From Thelephora terrestris (Eukaryota > Basidiomycota > Agaricomycetes > Thelephorales > Thelephoraceae): a DNA stretch of 64,000 nucleotides. A program made the translations under genes and the position numbers. Position 1 is the first letter of the stretch, and every line of letters begins with the position of its first letter. Below, in pieces: positions 1 through 10,587 of this stretch. The stretch spans positions 124,001-188,000 of the forward strand of contig WIUZ02000017.1 in NCBI GenBank assembly GCA_015956445.1, in the 5' to 3' direction. The notes under the pieces were generated by a model. It saw only the letters and a list, made by a program, of their open reading frames with translations. It was not told the origin of the DNA and searched no databases.

Positions 1-1564
1 GTGGTTCAGTTTCGGTAACTTCTGCAACATGAAGTTGATGGCATATACGGATATCTGGTTGCAGTAAGATAGGTGGAGCCGTTCCAGAGTGGCACGCCTC
101 GGAGTCAGGGCATAGACAGCTTGATCGGTCAGGTTATTGACCCTGACGAGCCCAATCCTGCGTAGCTTCTGTAGCGCGGCCAACTCAAATACAGACATAT
201 CCGTAAGCAGTGAGCAATCTTGACCGCACTCAGCAACAAGTCGTACAGGAAGTAGGAAAGGACGCACTTGCGAGATCGATATACTTTAGTCGCGTGCAAG
301 ATCTAGCTAGCTGAGACACCGAGCGGTCCGTTATACTCGTGATATGCCCCAGATGCAGATAATGCAGGTGCTTCCCGAGCTTGCAAATGCTCTCCACCGC
401 CGCGTCCGTCAAAGACGAACATTTGGCCACCACAAGGTTGCGAATTTTCGGACAATTCGAAACAATCCCCTCGATCGCGTCGTCGGTGATTCGGGAACAG
501 GAAGTCAAATCCAGCATCCGGAGGTGGTCGAAGGATCTGGTTAGAACGAGGGGCGGCAGATCATCCGGGTCGGCCGTTGGGGGAGGTTGAGACGATTGCG
601 CAAATGGGTTGATGCCGGCAGGTGGAACAATCTCCTTGACGGCTGATGGAAACGCGGCGTCGGTGAGGTTAATGCAGTGAGCGAGGCGCATCTCTCGCAT
701 GTACTTGCAATGTGTCCATAAATCTCGGACCCCAAGGTCGCTGACGTATCTGCATCCATTAAGGTCGATTTCGAGGAGGTAGGGACAGGATTGAGCAAGG
801 GCAGAGACGGCTTCATCGTTCATGGCCTCGATATAGCTGAGCTTGACCCTGCGGAGAAGATGACAGTGTCGTGCGAGTGCGGAAACGCCCTCGGGCGTTA
901 TTTCTCTGCAACCTCCGAGGTTGATGCCTTGTAGACGTTCGCATGTTCTCCCAAGGGCTGAGATAGCTTTGTCTGTTGCCTCAATGACGCCTGTGAGGTC
1001 GATAGCAACGAGATTGGGGCAGTAGAGGAGCACCGTTTCTAGCGCTTCGTCGGTGATAGCGCTGCACCCGACTAAGGTCAAGCGTTCCAATCGTGCACAC
1101 ATGTACAAGCGAGAGAAGAGGTTGCTGGTGAGGTCCTTTCCGACTGCGACGAAGTTGAGCCTCCGGATGAACCTGGCGTAGGTGAAAGTTTGGTCTTGCT
1201 TTGAGAGTACGCCCATGATCTTGATGAAAGTGTGGAGCCTGGATATCGCAGGCTTGTGCCAGATGAGTTCGACGGAGCATTCGCACCATGTCCGGGATAC
1301 AAATAAACAATTGTGAAGGTCCTTAGTCGAGTGGAGATTCTTGAAAACGTGGATTAAAATTTCGGGGGGAAGCCTGGATGCGGGCGAGTCTTGAATCTGA
1401 GGGCGGCGAGAGGACAGAAGACGGATTTTTGATATCCATTGGGCGGGGACCACATCGATTGGGGGGAAGAAGGTGGACTTGTTGGGATCGTCGTCTCCTG
1501 CGTCTGATTGGGAGTCGGAGGATTGGGCGGGAGAGACAGGTCTCTCATAGACTTGGTGAGGCAT
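1..1564 (-). CDS. GRR1: GRR1-like F-box/leucine-rich-repeat protein (3' end cut by window)
   Basis: Substrate receptor of an SCF (Skp1-cullin-F-box) ubiquitin ligase; in yeast Grr1 targets G1 cyclins and nutrient-signalling proteins. The first exon starts at the ATG at 1564 and runs to 268; a 49-nt intron (267-219) leads into an exon running off the window at position 1. The F-box (RLPPEILIHVF onward) lies around residues 62-100, followed by repeated LRRs of the L..L.L..C..ITD type. The second exon contains the Grr1 hallmark stretch with LTDMSVFELA and RRIGLVRVNNLTD. The N-terminus is low-complexity and acidic, as in other fungal Grr1 proteins. The C-terminus lies outside the window. The splice choice (acceptor before ATTGCTCAC) is the one that keeps DLANC in frame. 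Confidence 0.93.
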
Positions 1565-1785
1565 CGGCGAGGAGGATCGCGGACGACGGTCGCCGTCGTG
1601 GATGTCGATGGACAGGATGGTCTTGATCGAGCTCAGTGGCAGTCCGGCTCAACACAACTTATGCGCGTGGGTTTTAGACACGAGGCCAGATTAAATATTT
1701 TAAGCGCATTTTTTTTCTGATAAAATACCTGCACATCCTGGCTACGTCAACTACGACATACACGCCTGGGCGTGGACCAGAGGGT

Positions 1786-2205
1786 ATGACGTCGCCCAGC
1801 GAGCGCCAAAACCTGTTCGTGTATTGGACCAACTCGAAAACACGCCTCCATTCACACCTTTCTAGCTCAAACCTGGACGAAATTGAGGCTCGTCTGGCCA
1901 CGATACGGGTTGAACCTGGGATATCCTACTTCAATGCCAGGAGAGAGCTCTGGCTGAACGGCAAGAAGAAGGTGCCCCGCCCCGGCGAACCACCTGCCTC
2001 GATCACAAGGCTGGAGGCGATGGTGAGGGACCCTCGAGCCCTTCGGAGCAATACCGTCTGGGAAGCGGGTCTTGGAAGGATCTCAAAACGGTTGATAGAT
2101 GGCGGAAGGCTGAAATACAACCTTCCGATGCACCTTCTGGTACGCAACGTTATGAAGTCGGCCCATGCATTTGACCCCAACGCAATCTCGAGTCTTTACA
2201 GATAA
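1786..2205 (+). CDS. small protein resembling the Gag1-like clamp (DUF4050) domain
   Basis: A 139-aa single-exon ORF with an ATG start. Its central part reads FNARRELWLNGKKK, then RLEAMV, NTVWEAGL and LKYNLPMHLLV. That order (FN.RR.LW, a spacer, RLE, a VW..G block, LK.PLPL) recalls the fungal Gag1-like clamp domain formerly called DUF4050. The assignment is from memory of the pattern and remains tentative. There is no signal peptide or membrane segment. It lies between the GRR1 start (minus strand, 221 bp away) and the LSM3 3' end. If the family call is wrong it should be treated as an uncharacterised fungal protein. Confidence 0.6.
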   Translation: MTSPSERQNLFVYWTNSKTRLHSHLSSSNLDEIEARLATIRVEPGISYFNARRELWLNGKKKVPRPGEPPASITRLEAMVRDPRALRSNTVWEAGLGRISKRLIDGGRLKYNLPMHLLVRNVMKSAHAFDPNAISSLYR

Positions 2206-2393
2206 AAATCCTGTATGCCGGTTGGATTCGCGATGGAACATGGCCTCCAGATGCTCAGGCGCCAGAATCCGATGGTTTTTTGGCTCAGGCTCAATGACTG
2301 CCTATCAGACGTGCTATCAGTTTGGGTAGGATATGCGTTGTTCATGTACGATTATGGATGTTGCGGTTAGTTTACTTGTACACCGATAGCCTG

Positions 2394-2842
2394 CTACGTT
2401 CTCGACGGCGGCGAGACCTACGAAATCGCAGTCAGCATCTGCATGCATGAGTAATGCTCAAGCACTCACAAGGATAACGCCGTCCCCTCGGACAAACAAC
2501 ATCTCCATCTTCCGTTTGACATACTTGAGAATTCGCAGGTCAATACCAGCTCAAAGATCGGGTAGACGTGACTGACATTAACAGATCCCTGACTATGAGG
2601 AGCTCCTTCCACCGGTTCTACAACCATGATAGTCTCCTCGACAGCGCTCATGATCAGGTTCATATGACCATCATATGCCTGATAACAAAGCTTTAGGTTC
2701 GACCAGACCGATCGTTGCTAGGACGTACGTGCAAAACGCCCGTGAGCTCGCGGTCTCCTCTCAGCTTCACAAACACACGTTCGTTCAAGGAGAGACGAAT
2801 GAGGTCGAACGGTTCTTGGATCCCAGCAGACGAAGTGTCCAT
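2394..2842 (-). CDS. LSM3: U6 snRNA-associated Sm-like protein LSm3
   Basis: Subunit of the LSm2-8 ring that binds the U6 snRNA 3' end and of the cytoplasmic LSm1-7 mRNA-decay ring. Four exons: 2842-2729, 2678-2577, 2523-2470 and 2417-2394; spliced length 294 nt, 97 aa. The Sm1 motif is seen in [16 protein letters not shown] and [10 protein letters not shown], and the Sm2 motif in [13 protein letters not shown]. The last exon of 24 nt supplies the LVSPP tail; reading through its upstream donor would stop after three residues, so splicing is needed for a normal end. The start at 2842 follows an upstream stop-free stretch but fits the family N-terminus. It is divergent from U1-C, with 102 bp between the two ATGs. 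Confidence 0.95.
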
Positions 2843-2944
2843 CCCCTCAGTCAATTTGGAAATTCCACATGAGATTTTTCGAAAATTCAAAGACTCTCGT
2901 TTTTCAAACTCCGCCCACTCCGACCTTGAGTGCTCTCATCCACC

Positions 2945-3836
2945 ATGCCGGTAAGCCGCTAGAGTGAGCACTTCGCCTCCAGGTTCACTGAGCGTTATCT
3001 CTCCAGAAACACTATTGTGACTATTGCGACGTGTTTTTGACTCACGATTCGACGTCTGTGCGCAAAGCTCACAACAACGGCCGAAACCATTTGTCAAACG
3101 TTAGGGATTACTATGCTTGTGCGTCTTCACATATCTTCCTTCTTCACGCGATTACTAACTCTTTTGATAGCACTTGGACACGACAAGGCCCAAAGTATCA
3201 TCGACCAGATTACAGCTGCTTACGAATCTGGCAGCGGGCCCCCTCCTGGAGGTTTCGGTTTCGGCCCTCAACATCTTGGTCCGCCACCACCCGCAAACGG
3301 GCCTCCCATGGGGATGGGGATGGGGATGGGGATGGGCCCTCCTGGTGGATTCGGTGGACCTCCCCCTCCTCCCGGGTTCGGTGGACGTGAGTCGAATACT
3401 CAACTCTGAACTTCCGCAAGCGTTCTCTAACCACTTCCCGCAGCCCGTCCGCCATTCCCGCCTGGTCCCGGGTTCCCTCCTCCCGGAATGATGCCTCCAG
3501 GTCCTGGTGGTCCTCCTTTCCCGCCTCCAGGCATGATGCCCCCACCGGGGATGGGTCCCCCAGGTGGTTTCCGTAAGTAATCTGGGCGGTCATATCCTTC
3601 TCCACTCTCCTCATAGCCTCGCTACAGCAATGGGGATGCCTCCTGCTATGCCACCGTTCCCTCCAGGCTCCGGTCCCATTCCCGGTCAACCAATGCCACC
3701 ACCTGGGTTTGGCCAAGGACCTCCACGAGATTTCAGTGGTCTTCCCCCTCAGGGTGACCAAGGACCCCCGTCAGGACTATCAGGTGGGATGCATCCAGAT
3801 AGACTCAGGATGATGGGCGGGAGTGGGGGTCGATAA
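2945..3836 (+). CDS. YHC1: U1 small nuclear ribonucleoprotein C (U1-C)
   Basis: U1 snRNP zinc-finger protein that stabilises the U1 snRNA-5' splice site duplex. Five exons: 2945-2950, 3007-3118, 3171-3386, 3444-3572 and 3628-3836; 672 nt, 223 aa. The first coding exon holds only Met-Pro. Exon 2 encodes the matrin-type finger: two cysteines in HYCDYCDVF and two histidines in [10 protein letters not shown], followed by the typical VRDYYASLGHDKAQ helix. The rest is Pro/Gly/Met-rich, normal for the family, including an MGMGMGMG run encoded by a pure hexamer repeat at about 3308-3336. It shares an intergenic promoter with LSM3. Confidence 0.95.
3308..3336 (+). repeat. GGGATG hexamer microsatellite inside U1-C
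   Basis: Near-perfect tandem copies of a GGGATG hexamer encode alternating Met and Gly in the low-complexity tail of U1-C. The repeat is in frame, so copy-number changes would alter only tail length. Confidence 0.85.
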
Positions 3837-5209
3837 CCGTCTCTTAGTTGTACTCACATGCTGTCCAAGTCTGTAATGCAAGGTCTTGATGTTCTGTATC
3901 GTACCTGGATCAGGAGTGTGAGAGCTCGCCTTTCCTCAAGGAGTGGCCGAACGACAAACAAGGACGTGCGCAAGTGGGCTACGTGGAAGGGGGGAAAGAG
4001 CAGAAAGTATGAATTCAAACGCAGCAGCGCGAAGGCAACTACAAGGTTTTTGGCACTCTTACCCTGTTCTCTGACGTTGGAACGGAAAGTTAATACGCGC
4101 GGAAGTGCGTAGCGTTGATTACATGAGCTCATCAGTCCGCTGGAGAAACTTTCTGCGCCTTGTAGCCCCAAGATTCTCGAGAATGTCGGCAGCGTGCGAA
4201 ATCGCAGGCTTTGCTTCTCAAAACGTGTCCTAAGGCTAAAAGGCAGCCTCCTGTGACATCGCACAACCTAATCTACAATGCTCACCAGGGAGCAGTGGTA
4301 GAGCATCCCCCCGAGCCATCCCACGCCATCACCTCCCCCCTCGCTCTGGATTTGGGGCTGGATTCCAGCCTAAGCAGTGGTCCTGGAACAGGTCGCCGTG
4401 CAAGCCGAGGAGGATGCGATGGCGAACAAGAAAGGTGGATATTAAACACGGTGTCTACCGAGACGGTCTTCTTTGGCCTGTCCAATCCCACTGGAAGAGG
4501 CCCAGCATCAGGTTGGGATCAAATGGCTCCCATAACGTTTGGACGAGCCGTTTAGCACCCCCGCTCTCGCTAAAGCTTGGCGGTGTGGGCGTAGAGCCGT
4601 TTAGTTTTGAGGAACTCCCAACCGCTCGGGATTCGACCATGCGACACTGATTCACTAGCACTGATCAGCGGCCAAGCACCCTGGTTTGTGGGGGTGATCC
4701 GGGATGATCGAGAACTTCGGCAGGGCCTGGGTCAATTCCTTTCCCCGTGCGGTAAGCCGTGGCGCGTGCGCGTGGTCACTGCGTCCTAGGCCCGTACCAA
4801 GCCCCCGTTCTCCTCGTTTTTTGTGCCGAGACTACGCGTGGTCCATCGCGTTTCAGAGGCTGCTGGTCGGCTGGCGACCATTTCGTTTCGATGCTATGCT
4901 GCTTACTTACTAAATTATGTGATAATACATAACCTCATAAATATATTACATGTAATAAACAGGAATAAATGCATAACGATGATAAAAATGACGATAGTAA
5001 GAGTGCATAAAGATAATAATAATGCGTAACGATAATAATGCACGAAAATAACAATAATGCGTGACCATAATGATAATCCGCAAGGATAATAAAAACGCCT
5101 AATGGTGATAAAAGGATATGGAGAATGATAAAAATAAATTGGTCGATAAGGATAGTGCGGCACCAGGCATCGCTGCGTGTTCCCAGCCCTATGCTTCCTG
5201 TGCCAAGGT
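3837..5209. other. intergenic region without a supported gene
   Basis: About 1.4 kb between the U1-C stop and the kinase stop. The longest frame (4264-3854, minus) begins at a GTG, shows no family motif and is not accepted. Two copies of the 11-mer GAGCCGTTTAG lie about 50 bp apart near 4545-4605. The right-hand part is the AT-rich repeat listed separately. Confidence 0.6.
4905..5160. repeat. AT-rich degenerate short-period repeat
   Basis: A sharp drop in GC against the neighbours, built from variants of AATAATGCGTAACGAT and GATAATAA. Units such as ATAATGCGTAACGATAATAATGC recur with substitutions at roughly 15-20 bp spacing. No ORF with recognisable content crosses it. It lies just past the 3' end of the minus-strand kinase. 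Confidence 0.7.
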
Positions 5210-6641
5210 CTAGTTCGTCGAGGACATCATGATTCTCGACAAGCCAGTGGAATCTGCACTAGCGATGTCGTTGTTGGTAACGGCCTCGACAGGGTACACT
5301 GAAGGAGGAACCCAAGTGTCAGCTGCGCTGGAAAGCTCGTCGAACAACTGCTCAGCGGTTGGTCGAGTTGAACTCGACTCGCTCCAACACAACTGTAGCA
5401 GCCCCCAAATGGCGTCGGAGAAGCCCAGGGACTCAGCGTTAGGTGGCCTTTCGGGACGCTGGCCGTCTATCACTACAGCGATAACGGCTGAGAGGGTCCG
5501 CATATGATAAAACGGGGGATGGCCTGATAAAACCTGGGAGATGTGAGTAAAGGACTAAGGCGTTAGGGCGGCCAGCTCTACCTCGTAGATTAGCATCCCG
5601 AGAGCATAACAATCTGACTCGCGAGTTTTACGACCGTCTGAACCGAAGTTCTCGGGGTACAGCAACTCTGGGCTCATCCAACGGTGCGTCCCCGAAGAAG
5701 AAATGGAGCTTTGGGAAAAGACATTGGTACCCGAATCAGCCATGGTCATTAGGCCAAAGTCTGAAATACGAGCAGCCGCTGTGTTGTCAACAAGAACGTT
5801 CTTCTTTTAAACCCGTCAGAGAGGCGATATGTGTGTCAAGAGCCTGCGCTTACCCCCTTCAAATCCCCGTGAACGATTTTGAGTCGATGAAGATAGGCCA
5901 CAGCCGAGGTGACCTCGGAGAGCTGTAGACTGTCGATTAACGAGGGAAAGACCTCGTGGAAAGTTTGAGCGTGCCCACCAGTCGCAAGCGATTCGCCTCT
6001 GGATTTGATTTTGTATACTCCATAATGTTCCCGCTAGGCATCCACTCGGTAAGAATATCGAGACGATTATTGTCTGGAACAATGGAAATGCCCAACAAGG
6101 GCAAGATGTTCGGATGTGTTAACCGTTTCCATCCGATGGCCTCTCGGCACAGCCACTAGGTGAAGCTGAGCGAGGAGTATGTACGGAGTCTGATGAAGGT
6201 ACCTTGAAAACCCTGGAGTAGTCCCCCTGGCCCACCCTGAGGCGCTTAATGGCTACGGGGGATCCCGAGTATTCTCCCTTGATCACGTCTGCGAAACCAC
6301 CGCAGTAGTGGATCTGTCCGTTGTGTATCTCCTCTCTTAGAAAGTACGATGTAGGTAATATACCGCGGGCTTTGCAGATCTTAGAAAGCAGCAGTAAACA
6401 CCGCTGCTGGAACTTGTCATCGAGGGATGACCGCGCGAGAACCTATATGTACTGCATTATGTTTTTGATTGGGGTACGTAACACAAAATCCGCTTACTTG
6501 ATCGAGAAAATCGACGAATGTAAGGGCCTCGTTTCCCTGAAGATTTCTGGCGGCAGTAATTTTGGTTTGGCAGCGCAGAAGAGAGCGGAGCTCCGAGAGA
6601 CATTCGTCTGAAGTCGCATCCATCCAGCGGATATTGAGCAA
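5210..6641 (-). CDS. TKL-type serine/threonine protein kinase of the basidiomycete-expanded family
   Basis: Six exons were read: 6641-6498, 6442-6203, 6155-5979, 5922-5854, 5803-5582 and 5533-5210; 1176 nt, 391 aa. The kinase core is intact: glycine loop CGGFADVIKG, ATP-binding lysine in VAIK (about residue 114), catalytic loop HGDLKGKN, DFG in RISDFGL, WMSPELL in the activation segment, and CW.....RPTAEQL near the C-terminus. HGD replaces HRD, which is common in this fungal family. A helical stretch of about 90 residues precedes the kinase domain. The ATG at 6641 is the first clear start, but an extra upstream exon (acceptor near 6652) cannot be excluded. The substrate and pathway are unknown. 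Confidence 0.88.
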
Positions 6642-7439
6642 GGAATGGGTGCCTAGTGATTGGATGAGCAGGTGTGCATCAACCGGAGCGAGGGGGCGAA
6701 AGAAACCGCACTGGAGTTAGCAACCATGTCGACAAGGCTGGAATCGTGTCGCCTTGGGTTAGCTGTAGGGGGTGGGTTGCCATAGGCGTAAACCACTCGA
6801 CTGTTTATATAGCCCCAATATGCGCAGTCGCTGAAAAAGCACACCAACCACCTTGCTTAGGTGCTTCAGCAGGTAGGCAGTGTTCGGCACCAGAAAAACG
6901 TAATTCGGTTTAGTTGGACTTTGAAAACCGCTAAGAGAGAGAGAGAAGGAGCACGTCTCCATCCTGCTTCAACGTGGGTCCTGATATGTACGGTCAACGT
7001 GCCAGATCGGTTTCGGAGGATCGACGATCGATGACTCGAGAATGGTCTCGTTCCAAACGACCTCGTGCCGAAACTTAAGGTAATTAATATACCCAAGCAG
7101 TGTTCGGATTACTGTCACATGGGAAGTCCACTGACCCCGCTCAGATCCAGATTCATTCACCCCCTGGTGGCCTACATGTACACGTCACGCGTCATGAACT
7201 CCGAACAACAAAACCTACGCGAGGATGCATCGTGCCCACCCACCCACGTTTCCTTTGAGTTACATCACCCTCCCATCCCCGAAAAGAAGGACCGTAGCTA
7301 CCGTGTGAAAGACCCCAATAGGTGGTAGATCAACCATCGGGCATACGCTGACGGCTTTAATCAAGTAAGTTTCAGAACGCCGTATGGGCGGATAGCACGT
7401 ACGCTGACGTTCGATAGTCGGGATACTATCGCCTAGGCC
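6642..7439. other. intergenic region between divergent kinase gene and kinase relic
   Basis: No frame with family content was found. It holds the kinase promoter and possibly one unresolved upstream exon of that gene (minus strand, 6650-6750). Confidence 0.5.
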
Positions 7440-8460
7440 GAAATATTATTACCGCAGCCTCTTGGCACTGCGAAAGACTTGCAGGTCAAATCTGCGGAAG
7501 CATCCCGTCTCCACACCTCAAATCGGAACCGTTGGTCCTGGCATTCGTTGGTCACATGAAACGCTCCTTCATCTCCGGAGGCTATCATGATGCGTGGAAG
7601 GCAAGGAATACCGGCGGATGCGTCGTTGTAAGGCAAGTCCGCATCTGCGTGGTCGACGACCCGAAGAGGATACCATCCCTGACGTACGGATTAGCTACTT
7701 GCTCTCTCATCGTTCCTCACTGGAGCATGATCTTTCCCATAAATCTTGGAGTGACCGCCCGCAGGTGAGGAAAGCACGAAAATCTTCCCGGCATCGAGGG
7801 TCCTGCGCCTGCATCTCGTGAGTTTTCCTGCTTCGCGGTGTACGCTAAGCGCTTCTCAACATAGACGCCCAGCCGGTCGGCATCGTGGCCTCCACCACCT
7901 TCAGTGAAATGAATCGATACCCGTTCTTCTTGATAAACGTCGACGGCCGTCGTGAATGTCGCTACAATCCAGAGAAATCCACAATCATCACATCTCGCCA
8001 GGGTTCGGGTCTGCATTGCGGACTTGGGACTTTCACTCATCGTTAGGAACCCCATTCCCAACAATGCGTCAACGCCTCACGGCGGGGCCACGATCCGCTG
8101 GTCCGCTCCGGGGATTTTTGACGGGGAGTAAGACCCCCACCCCAGAATCTGACGTCTATACACTCTCTGTGCAGTTGAAATTTCCCCGATGGCCAGTCCC
8201 GCTGTAATCCTCGTGATGTCAGTGGGGGAAGACCCAGAACAGCCTTCGCCAAAGCGCTCGGGCTTACCCCGGCCGCCTGGGAACCGACGGAACAGTGCTG
8301 GTGCAAGAAGGCTGTGAGACGTCCGGACGCCTCTGAGGTCCTTGCCCGCCTCGAGGGTATGCCGTTGCCCACTTGCTCGGTGGCGAGTTTACGGACGAAT
8401 AGGACACAGTGTGCTCGGCTTACCATCGCTTCTCAAAGAGGTGAAGGGTCTCTTCGAGCG
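7440..8460 (+). pseudogene. decayed kinase gene (relic of the same basidiomycete TKL family)
   Basis: Kinase landmarks occur in order on the plus strand but in different frames. A glycine-loop remnant SGGYHDAWKARNTGG at about 7570-7620 is followed by VVVRQVRI, where the VAVK lysine is arginine. FPINLGVTA at about 7730-7760 matches the usual ILPLLGVT block. HLARVRVCIADLGLSL at about 7998-8040 is a DFG region reading DLG. ATIRWSAPGIFDGE ends at a stop near 8130, and the next block, ESDVYTLS, lies one frame away. The end reads LGLTPAAWEPTEQCW then RRPDASEVLARLEG at about 8250-8355. The 18-nt gap with GT..AG ends between DFDGE and ESDVYT is too short to be an intron. Frame changes, a stop and the lost lysine together indicate a pseudogene. 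Confidence 0.72.
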
Positions 8461-9056
8461 ATAATACCTTCACTTTAACACCACCCCCTCTACACGTGGC
8501 TGTGGCGTTCCTTGTTTCAACTCTGAGGGCCCGACCCAGGCCTTACAACGAAGAGGAGGCCTCAGTCGAGTGCCTACCGTTGCTAGGTTTAGGTATGCCA
8601 GTCTAGACTGCGTATGTTTGGTATCGTGCCTACACCACGTCCTATTCATATCCTGCATGTACATAACTGTGGGGCCTGGGTCAGGTTCCTGTCGTGTTTT
8701 AGGCTTGGACTCATTTGTTCGGACCACGTACATTCGATACCACACCTATTCCACGCCCAATTGAACCTATCGCCCGTTTATTTGTCTTCAGTTTATGACC
8801 ATCTGATCCGCATACCAAGGACTCCGGATCCGTCAAGAAGTTCGAAACGTTGAACGCACGAGTGCGAAATGATTCGAGGAACCAGATGGCCACGCCGTCT
8901 CCAGGCCGTGCACAGTCGAATAAGTTTGGTTACATCTTACCTTGTTGTCAATCTCCAAAGAGGAATGAACAGGAACGAAATGAATCCGTGTGACTTCCGA
9001 GAGGAAGCCTGCCGACAACCGGAAGGGGAACTCCGGCCCGCAATGTCACTTCATAG
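8461..9056. other. intergenic region upstream of SUA5
   Basis: About 600 bp with no supported gene. It contains the presumed SUA5 promoter and 5' leader. Confidence 0.5.
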
Positions 9057-10391
9057 ATGACTCCCATCATGGGCTGGTTGACAACTTTGAGGATTTTCCT
9101 CAGCAGCAACCGACTTTATTTAAATCGTTATCTCTGGTCGTCCAACAGACCACTCTTTGCCACGGGTCCTTCATCCTCGACGTCCAAGTTCACGACAGAG
9201 GTGATCTCTTGCGACTCAAATTCCATTCACTTCCCCCTGGGTTCGGATGAACCGTCCATTGATTCCCCGGAAACCCTTCAGGCCCTACACGCCGCATCCT
9301 ATCAGCTAAAAGAAAAGAAGCGGTGCGTGGTCTTCCCAACTGAAACCGTCTACGGGCTTGGCGCACTCGCCCTAGATTCAGATGCCTCGCGCCGGATTTT
9401 CACCACCAAAAACCGACCGCCCGACAACCCTCTCATCGTTCACGTTTCGTCCATGACTATGCTCCGCCGTCTGCTTCCGCCAGACTACCAAATACCCAAG
9501 CATTACGAGGTGTTGATCAAACGCTTTTGGCCCGGACCGTTAACGCTACTATTCCCAAACACGGCCGGGAAGGTCCCGGACATAATCACAGCCGGCCACC
9601 CGACAGTCGCAATTCGGATGCCGTCACATCCGATTGCAAGGGCTTTGATTGCGGTCGCTGACGTCCCACTCGCCGCACCCAGCGCAAACTCTTCCGGAAG
9701 ACCGAGTCCGACGAGAGCTGAGCACGTATACGATGATCTTAAGGGCAGAGTGGGCATCATTCTAGATGGGGGACCGTGTTCGGTTGGTCTCGAGAGTACG
9801 GTGATCGATGGGTTGCACGTGGACAACAACTTGCGGGTGCTGCGTCCTGGGGGTATCACTGTGGAGGATATCGAAAAGGTGCTGGCTGAGGATCTGGCTG
9901 GAAGCGGCATTCCTGTCCCAAAGGTTCTCGTCCACAAGAGAGACTATAAGGACGAGGATGTAGAACAAGCGCCGACCACTCCTGGCATGAAATACCGTCA
10001 TTATTCCCCCACTGTCCCCGTTACTCTCCTTTGCACACGCTCCTTACCTCCGGAGGACACCATTCCCACTCCCCCTCGCGATTATTTCTCGTCTTTGAAG
10101 AAATTAGCCAAACGTCCAGCGACACTTGTAAAGGTCGGCGTGCTGTTACCTTCGGATTCTCCGCTGCGTGTTTTCGCTGAGGACGTTCCTGGAGTCGAGT
10201 TCCATCACTTCCCTCTTGGTTCTACGTCTGATCCGCTCACAACCGCGCAACGGCTGTTTGACGGCTTCCTTACGCTTGAAAAGATGGGGGTGGACTTGAT
10301 ACTTATTGAGGAGGTGGAGGAGGATAGAGAAGGGTTGGCGGTTATGAACCGAGTCCGCAAAGCAGCAACGGAACTACGGTGGTTGAGATAG
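9057..10391 (+). CDS. SUA5: threonylcarbamoyl-AMP synthase (Sua5/YrdC family)
   Basis: Makes threonylcarbamoyl-AMP from threonine, bicarbonate and ATP, the first step of tRNA N6-threonylcarbamoyladenosine (t6A) synthesis at A37 of ANN-decoding tRNAs. Single exon, 444 aa. The YrdC domain spans about residues 70-270, with PTETVYGLGALA, the KNRPPDNPLIVHV nucleotide/bicarbonate loop, and PSANSSGRPSPT. The Sua5-specific C-terminal domain begins after GMKYRHYSPTVPV. The first roughly 40 residues are basic and hydrophobic with few acids, compatible with mitochondrial targeting; dual localisation would be expected since both compartments need t6A. The stop lies 196 bp from the stop of the convergent TCD gene. 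Confidence 0.96.
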   Translation: MTPIMGWLTTLRIFLSSNRLYLNRYLWSSNRPLFATGPSSSTSKFTTEVISCDSNSIHFPLGSDEPSIDSPETLQALHAASYQLKEKKRCVVFPTETVYGLGALALDSDASRRIFTTKNRPPDNPLIVHVSSMTMLRRLLPPDYQIPKHYEVLIKRFWPGPLTLLFPNTAGKVPDIITAGHPTVAIRMPSHPIARALIAVADVPLAAPSANSSGRPSPTRAEHVYDDLKGRVGIILDGGPCSVGLESTVIDGLHVDNNLRVLRPGGITVEDIEKVLAEDLAGSGIPVPKVLVHKRDYKDEDVEQAPTTPGMKYRHYSPTVPVTLLCTRSLPPEDTIPTPPRDYFSSLKKLAKRPATLVKVGVLLPSDSPLRVFAEDVPGVEFHHFPLGSTSDPLTTAQRLFDGFLTLEKMGVDLILIEEVEEDREGLAVMNRVRKAATELRWLR

Positions 10392-10587
10392 TCCCATCCT
10401 CAGAACCTCGTCAGGTTATGGAGGTGGGTTCAATCATCGATTTCCGTACGAGGGCTGCCATTCACCATACTACTCAGCTTACCGTAGATCCAACATAATC
10501 AAGACTGAGGGGTGTGCAACGGACACGAACCCACATTAAAATTATGGCATGCTGAGTGGTGGGTACGATAGCCTCGACCTTATTAAA

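Noticed and set aside
3854-4264. 136-codon minus-strand frame downstream of U1-C
   Set aside because: Starts at GTG, composition is not protein-like and no motif was recognised.
4640-4900. Possible rRNA or tRNA fragment in the region with GGGTCAATTCCTTTCC
   Set aside because: Only a short resemblance; no tRNA cloverleaf or extended rRNA similarity could be read.
8131-8149. GT...AG interval between the two kinase-relic blocks as an intron
   Set aside because: At about 18 nt it is far shorter than any intron here; a frameshift explains it better.
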